Shown here: piece by piece, positions 6,773 through 12,879 of the stretch | Layout of the letters: each line of letters opens with the position of its first letter | Position numbering within the stretch: the stretch's first letter is position 1 | Assembly (NCBI GenBank): GCA_023262065.1 | Contig: JALRDW010000099.1 | Location: forward strand, 1-19,190 | Source: Acidimicrobiia bacterium | Lineage (GTDB): Bacteria > Actinomycetota > Acidimicrobiia > IMCC26256 | DNA: 19,190 nucleotides | Direction of reading: 5' to 3' | Notes under the pieces: model-generated | What the model saw: only the letters and a program-made list of their open reading frames with translations | What the model was told of the DNA's origin: nothing | Databases searched by the model: none | Position numbers and translations under genes: made by a program

Positions 6773-7438
6773 ATGCGAACTCGACGGACCCTGCGAGGCC
6801 TGCTGGTCGGGACGGCACTGCTCACCGCGGTCGTGGGCTTCGTGCCCGCCCAGAGCGCCGGCGCCGCGAACACGGCCGCCGCATCCCAGTTCCTGTCGCT
6901 GACGAACTCCCTCCGGGCCAGCCGTGGCCTGCCGAGCCTCCAGGTCGACGGCACGCTCACGGCGAAGGCCCAGGGCTGGGCGCAGCACATGGCCGACACC
7001 GGCGTGCTGGCCCACTCCACGCTCACCGCCGGGCTCCCCGGCAACTGGAAGCGGGTCGGTGAGAACGTCGGACGCGGCGGGGACGTGAACACCGTCCACA
7101 ACGCCTTCGTGGCCTCCGCCGGCCACCTCAAGAACCTCGTCGATCCCGGCTTCACCCACGTGGGCATCGGGGTCGTGGACACCCCGGGCGGCCTCTACGT
7201 CGCCGAGGTGTTCATGCAGACCAACGCCCAGCCGAGCGCCCCGGCGCCCTCGGCCGGGAGTGCCACTCCGCAGACCGGGTCCCCGCGACCCGTCGCCGCG
7301 GCCCCGAGGAGCGGTGGATCCACCGCCGCCCCGAGCCGCTCGACGGTGAGCAGCGCCCCGGTCGCGCCACCGCCGCCCCCGCCCGCCCCGGAGCGGTTGA
7401 CGGCGGTCCTGGAGCGCCTCCGAGCGCTCGACGGGTAG
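6773..7438 (+). CDS. Secreted CAP-superfamily (SCP/PR-1-like) protein with proline-rich tail
   Basis: The 221-residue protein has a signal peptide (basic RTRRTLR, hydrophobic 9-24, cleavage near QSAGAA at 27-32). A compact CAP domain spans about 35-152. LTNSLRASRGLPSLQVD (43-59) is the first helix, VLAHSTL (78-84) contains the first CAP histidine (His81), and GENVGRG (96-102) contains the glutamate. FVASAGHLKNLVDPGFTHVG (112-131) and YVAEVFMQT (142-150) complete the fold. Residues 153-206 are rich in Pro, Ala and Ser, ending in a run of prolines, and then comes a short helix. Bacterial CAP proteins of this kind are extracytoplasmic and of uncertain biochemical function; wall or spore-coat roles are known for some. 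It stands alone, divergent from the mod operon, and is followed by a hairpin cluster. Confidence 0.92.
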   Translation: MRTRRTLRGLLVGTALLTAVVGFVPAQSAGAANTAAASQFLSLTNSLRASRGLPSLQVDGTLTAKAQGWAQHMADTGVLAHSTLTAGLPGNWKRVGENVGRGGDVNTVHNAFVASAGHLKNLVDPGFTHVGIGVVDTPGGLYVAEVFMQTNAQPSAPAPSAGSATPQTGSPRPVAAAPRSGGSTAAPSRSTVSSAPVAPPPPPPAPERLTAVLERLRALDG

Positions 7439-7481
7439 GGCCTCGCCCCGGCGACCTCACCCCTGTCAGACGGAAACGAGT

Positions 7482-7514
7482 GACGATGCCCCGGATGCCC
7501 GCCGGGGCATCGTC
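7482..7514. terminator. Strong hairpin, probable bidirectional terminator
   Basis: Perfect 13-bp arms GACGATGCCCCGG (7482-7494) and CCGGGGCATCGTC (7502-7514) flank a 7-nt loop. It begins 44 nt after the CAP stop, between convergent genes. No U-run follows, as is common for actinobacterial terminators. Confidence 0.75.
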
Positions 7515-7520
7515 GCGCAG

Positions 7521-7611
7521 TGGTCGGGTGCGCCAGCACACGACCACGGAGCGACGCAGAGGATCAGGCCGCACACCCCATCACCCCGGGTGCGCCAGCA
7601 CACGACCCGGG
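7521..7611. repeat. 21-bp direct repeat, each copy inside its own hairpin
   Basis: An exact 21-base repeat (core TGCGCCAGCACACGACC) occurs at 7525-7545 and 7587-7607, with a period of 62. The first copy folds into 7520-7547: GTGGTCG/CGACCAC, a G-A mismatch, GTGC/GCAC and a GCCA loop. The second is closed by CCCGGGT (7585-7591) and ACCCGGG (7605-7611). The flanks differ but pair in each case. The whole 7439-7622 gap between the convergent CAP and 29-residue genes is thus hairpins and repeat; I see no further gene in it. Confidence 0.6.
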
Positions 7612-7622
7612 ATCGACCGGGT

Positions 7623-7712
7623 TCAGCCGAGCTTGAGGACGAACTGCAGCAGGGCGGCGATGAGGATGGCCGCCATGAGCAGGCCGAGGGTGATGACGGT
7701 GCCGGGCCTCAC
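7623..7712 (-). CDS. 29-residue single-span membrane peptide
   Basis: This short frame starts with GTG 7712, overlapping the TGA stop of the upstream SAM hydrolase-type gene by 4 nt (GTGA), the same coupling used by several gene pairs here. It reads (M)RPGTVITLGLL, continues MAAILIAALLQFVLKLG and stops at 7623. A basic residue at position 2 is followed by about 22 hydrophobic residues and a final lysine, which makes one transmembrane helix with both ends charged. There is no known function. The overlap, the clean helix and the stop placed just before the convergent hairpin cluster argue that it is a real gene. It may be a small membrane partner of the upstream protein, which is inference. Confidence 0.6.
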   Translation of the reverse strand: MRPGTVITLGLLMAAILIAALLQFVLKLG

Positions 7713-8608
7713 TGGTCCTCCTCGGGACGCGTCGTCGAGATCGAGACGCGGGTCGTGGCGCCCTCGATGCGGGGCGTGCCGGGCGGCGGCGGTGCGATGA
7801 GCACCTCGGTGCCGATGAGCAGGGAGTGCTCCTGGGCCGCGCTGCGACGATCGAGCGCGATCGAGAGCAACCCGTAGGAGTCGACGACCAGCACGAGTTC
7901 GGACGGCTTGGCGTCCGCGTACGTGTGCACCCAGCGCACCATGCCGCCGCGGTCGCGGATGGTGAGCTCGATGGGATCGCCCGGAGCGATGCCGCGATCC
8001 GTGAGCACCTCCGGACCGACGTTGAGCTGCGCGTTCCCGAACCGATCGATCCACCAGACCTCGGCCCGCACGGTCTCGCCGTCGATCTCGGCCACCGGCA
8101 GCAGGCCCGGGGTCAGCGTGATCGGGTCGACCGCCTCCCCGAGGTCCTCGAACGGCACCCCGGCCGCCAGGAAGCCGGCGGCCGGGGCCATGATGTCGCG
8201 GCCCGCGAACGTCGGACCGGGTGCGTCGATCCGGTAGTCGGGGTTCGTGAGCGACACGGCCCGCGTCGCCCCGCCGAGCATGGCGACGGCCGGAGCGAGG
8301 AGTCCGTTGTCGGGACCGATGAGGATCGCCCGTTCGGTCTCCACCGCCACGCACCGGCGTTCGGACCCGACCCCGGGATCCACCACGGCGAGGATGATGC
8401 CGACCGGCAGGTACTGCGCCGCGCGCACGAGGGTCAGGGCACCCGAGCGCACATCGTGCGGCGGCACGTCGTGGGTGACGTCGATGATCCGCAGGTGCGG
8501 GGCGAGGGAGAGCATCACCGAGCGGCAGACGCCGACGAACTCGTCGGACCGGCCGTAGTCGGAGAGGAACGAGACGAACTCGTGGCGGGGGGACGCCACC
8601 TCGGTCAC
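7709..8608 (-). CDS. SAM hydroxide adenosyltransferase-type protein (DUF62 / S-adenosylmethionine hydrolase family)
   Basis: The family splits S-adenosylmethionine with water or hydroxide into adenosine and methionine. It is related to fluorinase and chlorinase, and to the biotin-independent SAM scavengers. In 299 residues, FLSDYGRSDEFVG (14-26), DVTHDVPPHDVRSGA (43-57), VVDPGVGSERR (75-85), LIGPDNGLLAP (96-106) and TFAGRDIMAPAA (133-144) are all family motifs. The C-terminal beta domain has DRFGNAQLNVG (188-198). In most DUF62 proteins that I know, the fifth motif is TFHGRD, with a histidine from the Asp-Arg-His set; here it is Ala135, so activity may be altered. The start is GTG 8608, 7 nt after the BldC-like stop. 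The 29-residue peptide gene overlaps its end. Confidence 0.9.
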   Translation of the reverse strand: MTEVASPRHEFVSFLSDYGRSDEFVGVCRSVMLSLAPHLRIIDVTHDVPPHDVRSGALTLVRAAQYLPVGIILAVVDPGVGSERRCVAVETERAILIGPDNGLLAPAVAMLGGATRAVSLTNPDYRIDAPGPTFAGRDIMAPAAGFLAAGVPFEDLGEAVDPITLTPGLLPVAEIDGETVRAEVWWIDRFGNAQLNVGPEVLTDRGIAPGDPIELTIRDRGGMVRWVHTYADAKPSELVLVVDSYGLLSIALDRRSAAQEHSLLIGTEVLIAPPPPGTPRIEGATTRVSISTTRPEEDQ

Positions 8609-8615
8609 GGGTGAC

Positions 8616-8804
8616 TCAGGAGGTGTAGCGGGCGCCGAGGTACGCGTCGACGTCCGATTCGCGCACCCGGAAGGACCGCCCCACGCGCACGGCCGGCAGG
8701 TCGCCGGACTTGATGAGGCGGTACACGGTCATGGTCGAGACGCGCATGAGGTCGGCGACCTCCTGGACCGTCAGGAACCTCGACTTCGACAACGGCTGAG
8801 ACAC
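8616..8804 (-). CDS. Excisionase-family / BldC-like small DNA-binding protein
   Basis: The 62-residue protein is almost entirely one MerR-type winged helix: FLTVQEVADLMRVSTMTVYR (10-29), LIKSGDLPAVRVGRSFRVRE (30-49) and the wing-closing DVDAYL (51-56). This matches the helix_turn_helix_17/BldC class of short actinobacterial regulators. The gene following proC in M. tuberculosis (Rv0500A, from memory) is of the same type, and here too it lies just downstream of proC. BldC proteins bind direct repeats and control development in Streptomyces. The start GTG 8804 has GGAGG about 10 nt upstream and a conventional promoter further up, so unlike many neighbours it has a leader. It probably leads an operon with the SAM hydrolase-type gene. 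Confidence 0.88.
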   Translation of the reverse strand: MSQPLSKSRFLTVQEVADLMRVSTMTVYRLIKSGDLPAVRVGRSFRVRESDVDAYLGARYTS

Positions 8805-8835
8805 GTGAGAAGACCCTCCACTCCGAACGGCGGAG

Positions 8836-8865
8836 ACCCTAGGCGGGTGGTGCGCCTGTTGTCGA
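8836..8865 (-). promoter_or_regulatory. Promoter of the BldC-like operon (TCGACA, 18 nt, TAGGGT)
   Basis: On the minus strand TCGACA (8865-8860) and TAGGGT (8841-8836) are separated by 18 nt, close to the housekeeping sigma consensus. Transcription would begin near 8829, giving a leader of about 25 nt that includes a GGAGG ribosome site. Confidence 0.5.
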
Positions 8866-8893
8866 ACGTGGGCGCTGTCAATGACCGATCGGG

Positions 8894-9760
8894 TCAGGTC
8901 GAGGCCGCGCTCGCCTCGTTGGCGAGGGCCGCGAGGACCCGGTATGCGGCCGGGGGACGGCGATCCTGCACGGGGACGACGGTCACCGGCAGGCCTCGGC
9001 TCGCCTCAGCACCGAGGGCCACCGCGTCGAGGTCGGCGAAGGCGACCGTCTCGATCCCGGCCCGCACGGCGCCGGCGGCGAACCCGCGATCGGCCACCAC
9101 CAGGTCCGGCATCTCGACCGCGAAGAGCAGCTCGTGCGCGGCGCGCAGACCCACGTCGGCGACGATCGAGTCGCCGTCGGTGATGACCGCGACGCCGTCC
9201 GGCCACCAGAGCCGGCACCGGGCGTGTCCGGCCGCGCTGAACTCCCCCGACTGGGTCCCGATGGCGATGTCGGCCCCAGCGGTGATCGCGACGCGCACGA
9301 GGTGGGTGTGCAGCGGCAGCAACGACGCCGGTCGACTGGTCGCGAACGCGATGCGGCCGCCCCGGCGCGCGACGTCGACGATGCGCGCCGCGGCGCGGCG
9401 CATCCCGTCGACCGTGTGATCCGGGTCGGTCCAGGACTCGCTGGCCTCCGCGCGCCAGCCCCACACCGTGCGGGCCACCGCCTCGAGCGACCCCTCGGTC
9501 AGGGCGTCGAACCGGTCGAGTCCGAGCAGGGCGTCGCGGTGCCCCATCGCGACCCGCCGGAGCACCGAGCGGAACTCGGCGACCCCGATGCGCTCGTGAC
9601 GCCCGGCGAGCCGGGCCGAGAGGACCTGCTTGGCCGGATCCGGGGCACGTCGCTCGCGCCCTTCGCGCCCTTCGCGCCCTTCGCGCACCGTGGGCTCGGT
9701 CACGGGATCGCGCGGGATGAGCGGGTCGGAGTCCTCGAGGCGCGGCGGGCGCCGGTTCAC
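8894..9760 (-). CDS. Conserved hypothetical protein, phosphatase-like in some annotations
   Basis: The 288-residue protein has a low-complexity N-terminus (1-40) with three EGR units at 27-36 encoded by a 9-bp tandem repeat. The body begins near 72 with GHRDALLGLDRFDALTEGS. Further stretches are GGRIAFATSRPASLLPLH (134-151), VAVITDGDSIVAD (190-202), and LVVADRGFAAGAVRAGIETV (220-239) followed by AFADLDAVALG. Alternating beta and helix segments, with acidic residues at strand ends (TDGD, VADRG, FADLD), suggest an alpha/beta sandwich that binds phosphate or metal. I recall similar actinobacterial proteins being named phosphatase, but I see no HAD DxDxT signature and cannot support a reaction. 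Its GTG 9760 start overlaps the proC stop by 4 nt, so it is co-translated with proC. Confidence 0.75.
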   Translation of the reverse strand: MNRRPPRLEDSDPLIPRDPVTEPTVREGREGREGRERRAPDPAKQVLSARLAGRHERIGVAEFRSVLRRVAMGHRDALLGLDRFDALTEGSLEAVARTVWGWRAEASESWTDPDHTVDGMRRAAARIVDVARRGGRIAFATSRPASLLPLHTHLVRVAITAGADIAIGTQSGEFSAAGHARCRLWWPDGVAVITDGDSIVADVGLRAAHELLFAVEMPDLVVADRGFAAGAVRAGIETVAFADLDAVALGAEASRGLPVTVVPVQDRRPPAAYRVLAALANEASAAST

Positions 9761-10563
9761 GATCGCCGACCGAGCTCGCGGGAGCGCTCGGTCGCCGCGG
9801 TGACGGCCTCGAGGAACGCGGCTCGCACCCCGTTGCGCTCGAGCGCGGCCAGGCCGGCCGCGGTCGTGCCCCCGGGCGAGGTGACGTTGGCCCGCAGCGC
9901 CTCCGGACCGTCGTCGCTCGCGAGCAGCAACTCGGCGGAGCCGACGAGGGTCTGGGCGACGAGGTCCACCGCGAGATCGCGCGGGAGTCCGTTGAGCACG
10001 CCCGCCTCGGTGAGTGCCTCGACCACGAGGAACACGTAGGCCGGGCCCGATCCCGACAGACCCGTCACGGCGTCGAGCAGGTGCTCGGGGACGCGGGCCA
10101 CGGATCCGACGTGGGCGAGCAGCCGCTCGGCCGTGGCCAGATCATCCTCGGTCGCATGGGATCCGGCGGCGATCGCCGTGGCGCCACGACCGACGAGCGC
10201 CGGGGTATTGGGCATCGCGCGGACCACGGCCCGACCGGGCGCGTGCGCCTCGAGATCGGCGATCGTGACCCCGGCGGCGATCGACACCACGCAGGCGTGC
10301 GGTCCGAGCGCATCGATCGCACCGTCGAGCACCGGGGCCACGTCGTTCGGCTTCACCGCGACGACCACGACGTCGGCATCCGCGACCGCCCACGCCGCGC
10401 TCGGGCCGATGCGGGTCCCGGGCGCGCTCCGTTCGAGTTCGTGGCGGCGGTCGGCCCGGGCCTCCGCGATCGCGATCGCGTCGGCGTCGTACCCGGCATC
10501 GAGGAGGCCCGCGACGAGCGCCTCACCCATGCGGCCACCACCGAGGATCGCGATGCGTTGCAC
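9757..10563 (-). CDS. proC: Pyrroline-5-carboxylate reductase
   Basis: Catalyses the last step of proline synthesis, NAD(P)H reduction of 1-pyrroline-5-carboxylate, in the cytoplasm. In 268 residues, RIAILGGGRMGEALVAGL (3-20) is the dinucleotide-binding loop, and VVVAVKPNDV (about 66-75) and VVRAMPNTPALVGRG (113-127) are Rossmann-domain signatures. The C-terminal dimerisation domain carries the ProC signature LSGSGPAYVFLVVEAL, and NVTSPGGTTAAGL close to the active site. Length and motifs are complete. The start is GTG 10563, with TACCCT 7 nt upstream. The downstream hypothetical gene overlaps by 4 nt. The position downstream of mshA-ybjN and upstream of a BldC-like gene repeats the mycobacterial order. 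Confidence 0.96.
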   Translation of the reverse strand: MQRIAILGGGRMGEALVAGLLDAGYDADAIAIAEARADRRHELERSAPGTRIGPSAAWAVADADVVVVAVKPNDVAPVLDGAIDALGPHACVVSIAAGVTIADLEAHAPGRAVVRAMPNTPALVGRGATAIAAGSHATEDDLATAERLLAHVGSVARVPEHLLDAVTGLSGSGPAYVFLVVEALTEAGVLNGLPRDLAVDLVAQTLVGSAELLLASDDGPEALRANVTSPGGTTAAGLAALERNGVRAAFLEAVTAATERSRELGRRS

Positions 10564-10570
10564 GGGTACG

Positions 10571-10576
10571 AGGGTA
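10571..10576 (-). promoter_or_regulatory. -10 box (TACCCT) for proC
   Basis: TACCCT on the minus strand ends 7 nt before GTG 10563 and no ribosome site intervenes, which fits a leaderless transcript. The rest of 10577-10770 holds no gene I can support. Confidence 0.4.
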
Positions 10577-10776
10577 ATGCTCCACGCCGCGGATCACCGG
10601 GAGTTCGATCCCGGACGCGGGTGGGCCCGAGGAACCTCTCCCGCTCCGCACTTCCCCGAACGGAGGAGGATCAGCACCTCGGGCCGCACCATCGTCCCCA
10701 CCCGTCGGTGGCGACGGGGCGAACCTACCGGCGCGTCCGTGCACCGGCAAACGGCGAATCACAACCGTGTACGTCG

Positions 10777-10795
10777 GCGGCGCGGTGCGCGCCGC
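10777..10795 (-). terminator. GC hairpin after ybjN, probable terminator
   Basis: GCGGCGCG (10777-10784) pairs perfectly with CGCGCCGC (10788-10795) around a 3-nt loop. On the minus strand it begins 23 nt after the ybjN stop. It lacks a U-run. It would separate the long mshA run from proC. Confidence 0.5.
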
Positions 10796-10818
10796 GGGCC
10801 ACGCGACGCGCGCGTCGG

Positions 10819-11253
10819 TCAGGGACGCGCGCCGTACGCGATGCGCACCGCGGGCTGGAACCAGCGCTCGGTGACCTCGTAGATCACCCCGATGATCCGG
10901 TCGATCTCATCCTCGGACAGGTGCTCGAGCGCGACCCGCCCCGTGAGGTAGACGTCGCCCTCGGTGCCCATCGAGAACCGGGTGCCGTACAACTGGTGGT
11001 TGCGCTGGAGCAGCCAGACCGCGAGTTCGCCCCGGCGGGCGGGATCCTCCGGCGCGGGCAGGAAGAACACCTCGTGGCGCAGGGTCCGCTGGTGCAGGTC
11101 GAAGTAGATCGTGGCCGCGTCCCGCCCCTCGCAGCCGAAGCGCACGTACCAGCGCCGCAGCGCCGCGTCGTACTCGACGTGCTGGATCGCCTCGAGGTCC
11201 CGGATCGGTCCGGTGAGGTGCCGATCGACGAGCGCGTGGGCCTCGTCGATCAC
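10819..11253 (-). CDS. YbjN-domain protein
   Basis: The 144-residue protein has the YbjN (type III secretion chaperone-like) alpha/beta fold: an N-terminal helix, AALRRWYVRFGCEGRDAATI (30-49), a strand series through RHEVFFLPAP, LLQRNHQLYGTRFSMGTEGD (81-100), VYLTGRVALEHLSEDEID (101-118) and RIIGVIYEVTERWF (119-132). The family is small and cytoplasmic, and its molecular role is unknown; E. coli YbjN affects stress and motility. A ybjN gene directly after mshA is typical of Actinomycetota (Rv0487 after Rv0486, from memory). The start is GTG 11253, overlapping the mshA stop by 4 nt (GTGA); the longer open frame above it is antisense-like and poor. This coupling suggests the two proteins are made together. 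Confidence 0.88.
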   Translation of the reverse strand: MIDEAHALVDRHLTGPIRDLEAIQHVEYDAALRRWYVRFGCEGRDAATIYFDLHQRTLRHEVFFLPAPEDPARRGELAVWLLQRNHQLYGTRFSMGTEGDVYLTGRVALEHLSEDEIDRIIGVIYEVTERWFQPAVRIAYGARP

Positions 11254-12482
11254 CGGCAGGAGACCGGCTCGCGCGCCACGAGGTCGGTGAGGAGGCGGCG
11301 CAGCCGTGCCGCGGTCATGGTCCAGCCGAACCGACGGGACCGCTCCTCGGCCGTCGCCCCGATCCGGGCCGCCAGCGCCGGGTCGCCGAGCAGTCGGGCG
11401 ATCGGGGCGGCGAAGGCCTCGGCGGTGCGGGACTCGACGAGGAATCCCGTCACCCCGTCGACGACGATCGAGGTGAGCCCGCCCACGGCGGCGGCCACGA
11501 CCGGCGTCCCGCAGGCCGCGGCCTCGAGGGCCACGAGTCCGAAGGACTCGGCCCGGCTCGGCACCACGCACACGTCGGCGATCCGGTAGAGCGCCGCCAC
11601 GGCGTCGTGGGGCTGCGGAGGCAACCAGCGGACCTGATCGGCCACACCGAGTTCGTCGCACAGGGCCCGGAGCGCGGCCGCCTCACGTTCGCCCTGGATG
11701 CCGCTCGGCCCGCCGACCACGAGCAGGACCGCCCGGGGGTCGCCGAGCGCGGCGAGGGCCCGGACCGCGAGGTCCGCCCCCTTGAGGGGTTGGATGCGGC
11801 CCGCGAAGAGCAGCACCGGACGGTCCCCGAGACCGAGGGACCGACGGGTCGCGGCGCGCTCGGCCGCCGTGCCCGGGTTGAAGCGATCGTGGTCGACGCC
11901 CGGCGGCACGACCGCCACGCGGTCGCGCACCCCGTCGTAGAGGGTGACGAGGTCCTCGACCTCCGACTCGGTCGAGGCCAGCATGAGGTCGGCGCACCCG
12001 ATGATCTCGTGCTCGAGACGCGTCCGGTCCTCGGCGTCGTCGTCGATCCCGGCGTCGGCCTTCACCCGGGCCAACGTGTGGAAGGTGGCAACGAGCGGCA
12101 GGTTCATCTCGTGCTTGAGCCGGTGGCCGACCGCGCCGGAGATCCAGTAGTTCGCGTGGATCACGTCGGGCCGCCACCGGTCGAGGTGGATCCGGGCCGC
12201 GACGGTGAGGTCATCGACGAGGTCGACGAGGTCGTGCTTGCTCACCGGGGCCGGGGGACCGGCCTCGAGGTGGACCACGCGGAACCCGGGTTCGACCTCC
12301 ACGATCGGGGCGAGCCCGGGGGCATCGGCCCGGGTGAGCACGTCGCAGGCGACGCCGGCCCGGGCGAGGGAGGCCGCGAGCGCGCGCACGTAGACGTTCA
12401 TGCCACCACCGTCACCGGAGCCCGGCTGGGCGAGCGGGGAGGTGTGGACGCTCAGGACGGCGACACGCCGGGCCCGGTTCAC
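11250..12482 (-). CDS. mshA: D-inositol-3-phosphate glycosyltransferase (mycothiol synthesis)
   Basis: Transfers GlcNAc from UDP-GlcNAc to 1-L-myo-inositol-1-phosphate, the first step of mycothiol, the main actinobacterial thiol. The 410-residue protein is GT-B fold, family GT4. SVHTSPLAQPGSGDGGGMNV (11-30) is the acceptor-site signature of MshA. HANYWISGAVGHRL (109-122) and TFHTLARVKAD (133-143) follow. LLFAGRIQPLKGADLAVRA (224-242) starts the donor half, and SRAESFGLVALEAAACGTP (309-327) holds the EX7E pair Glu312 and Glu320. VPPGVDHDRF (192-201) is also typical. The start is GTG 12482, 11 nt after the XRE regulator stop, and a TAGCAT box 8 nt upstream overlaps that stop. Its presence supports a mycothiol-producing actinobacterium. 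Confidence 0.95.
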   Translation of the reverse strand: MNRARRVAVLSVHTSPLAQPGSGDGGGMNVYVRALAASLARAGVACDVLTRADAPGLAPIVEVEPGFRVVHLEAGPPAPVSKHDLVDLVDDLTVAARIHLDRWRPDVIHANYWISGAVGHRLKHEMNLPLVATFHTLARVKADAGIDDDAEDRTRLEHEIIGCADLMLASTESEVEDLVTLYDGVRDRVAVVPPGVDHDRFNPGTAAERAATRRSLGLGDRPVLLFAGRIQPLKGADLAVRALAALGDPRAVLLVVGGPSGIQGEREAAALRALCDELGVADQVRWLPPQPHDAVAALYRIADVCVVPSRAESFGLVALEAAACGTPVVAAAVGGLTSIVVDGVTGFLVESRTAEAFAAPIARLLGDPALAARIGATAEERSRRFGWTMTAARLRRLLTDLVAREPVSCR

Positions 12483-12490
12483 GGAGCGTG

Positions 12491-12496
12491 ATGCTA
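12491..12496 (-). promoter_or_regulatory. Possible internal -10 box (TAGCAT) before mshA
   Basis: TAGCAT on the minus strand ends 8 nt before GTG 12482. Its TAG is also the stop codon of the XRE gene, so the match may be partly forced by coding. Confidence 0.25.
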
Positions 12497-12874
12497 CCCG
12501 GCGTCCCCCGGATCGCCACCAGCGGGGTGCTCGCCGGTGAAGGACCGGTAGATCTCGATGAGGGTCTGCTTCTGGCGGTCGTTCAGGCCCGGATCGCGCT
12601 GGATGTGCTCGATGAGGCCGGGTTGGTCGTGCTCGTCGAGGATGCCGGCACGCACGTAGAGCGTCTCGGCCGAGATGTGCAGCCCCTTGGCGATCGCCTG
12701 GAGGATCTCCGCGCTGGGCTTGCGCAGCCCGCGTTCGATCTGACTGAGGTAGGGGTTCGAGATGCCGGCGAGCTCGCTGAGCTTGCGCAGCGAGATCCGG
12801 TCGCGGTGGCGCTGCTCGCGGATGAACTCGCCGAGGTCGCGCAGGCGCGTCTCGAGGCCGTCCGTCGCGGCCAC
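12494..12874 (-). CDS. XRE-family transcriptional regulator (Rv0474-like)
   Basis: The 126-residue protein has a Cro/C1-type helix-turn-helix at about 13-70: LGEFIREQRHRDRISLRKLS (14-33), ELAGISNPYLSQIERGLRKP (34-53), SAEILQAIAKGLHISAETLY (54-73) and VRAGIL. The C-terminal part (79-116) carries a short helix pair, LIEHIQRDPGLNDRQKQTLI, and a hydrophilic tail. The ISNPYLSQIERGLRKPS signature is shared with a well-conserved actinobacterial regulator type (Rv0474 in M. tuberculosis, from memory, near mshA). The start GTG 12874 follows the RsiG-like stop after 5 nt, and mshA follows 11 nt downstream. It may act on the thiol/stress genes beside it, which is inference. Confidence 0.88.
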   Translation of the reverse strand: MAATDGLETRLRDLGEFIREQRHRDRISLRKLSELAGISNPYLSQIERGLRKPSAEILQAIAKGLHISAETLYVRAGILDEHDQPGLIEHIQRDPGLNDRQKQTLIEIYRSFTGEHPAGGDPGDAG

Positions 12875-12879
12875 GGTCC

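Noticed and set aside
7525..7607. CRISPR-like repeat
   Set aside because: Only two copies, each inside its own hairpin, with no further units and no cas genes.
10564..10818. Possible riboswitch or small gene between ybjN and proC
   Set aside because: Apart from the hairpin at 10777-10795 and a weak -10 box, I found no frame with a believable protein and no known RNA motif.
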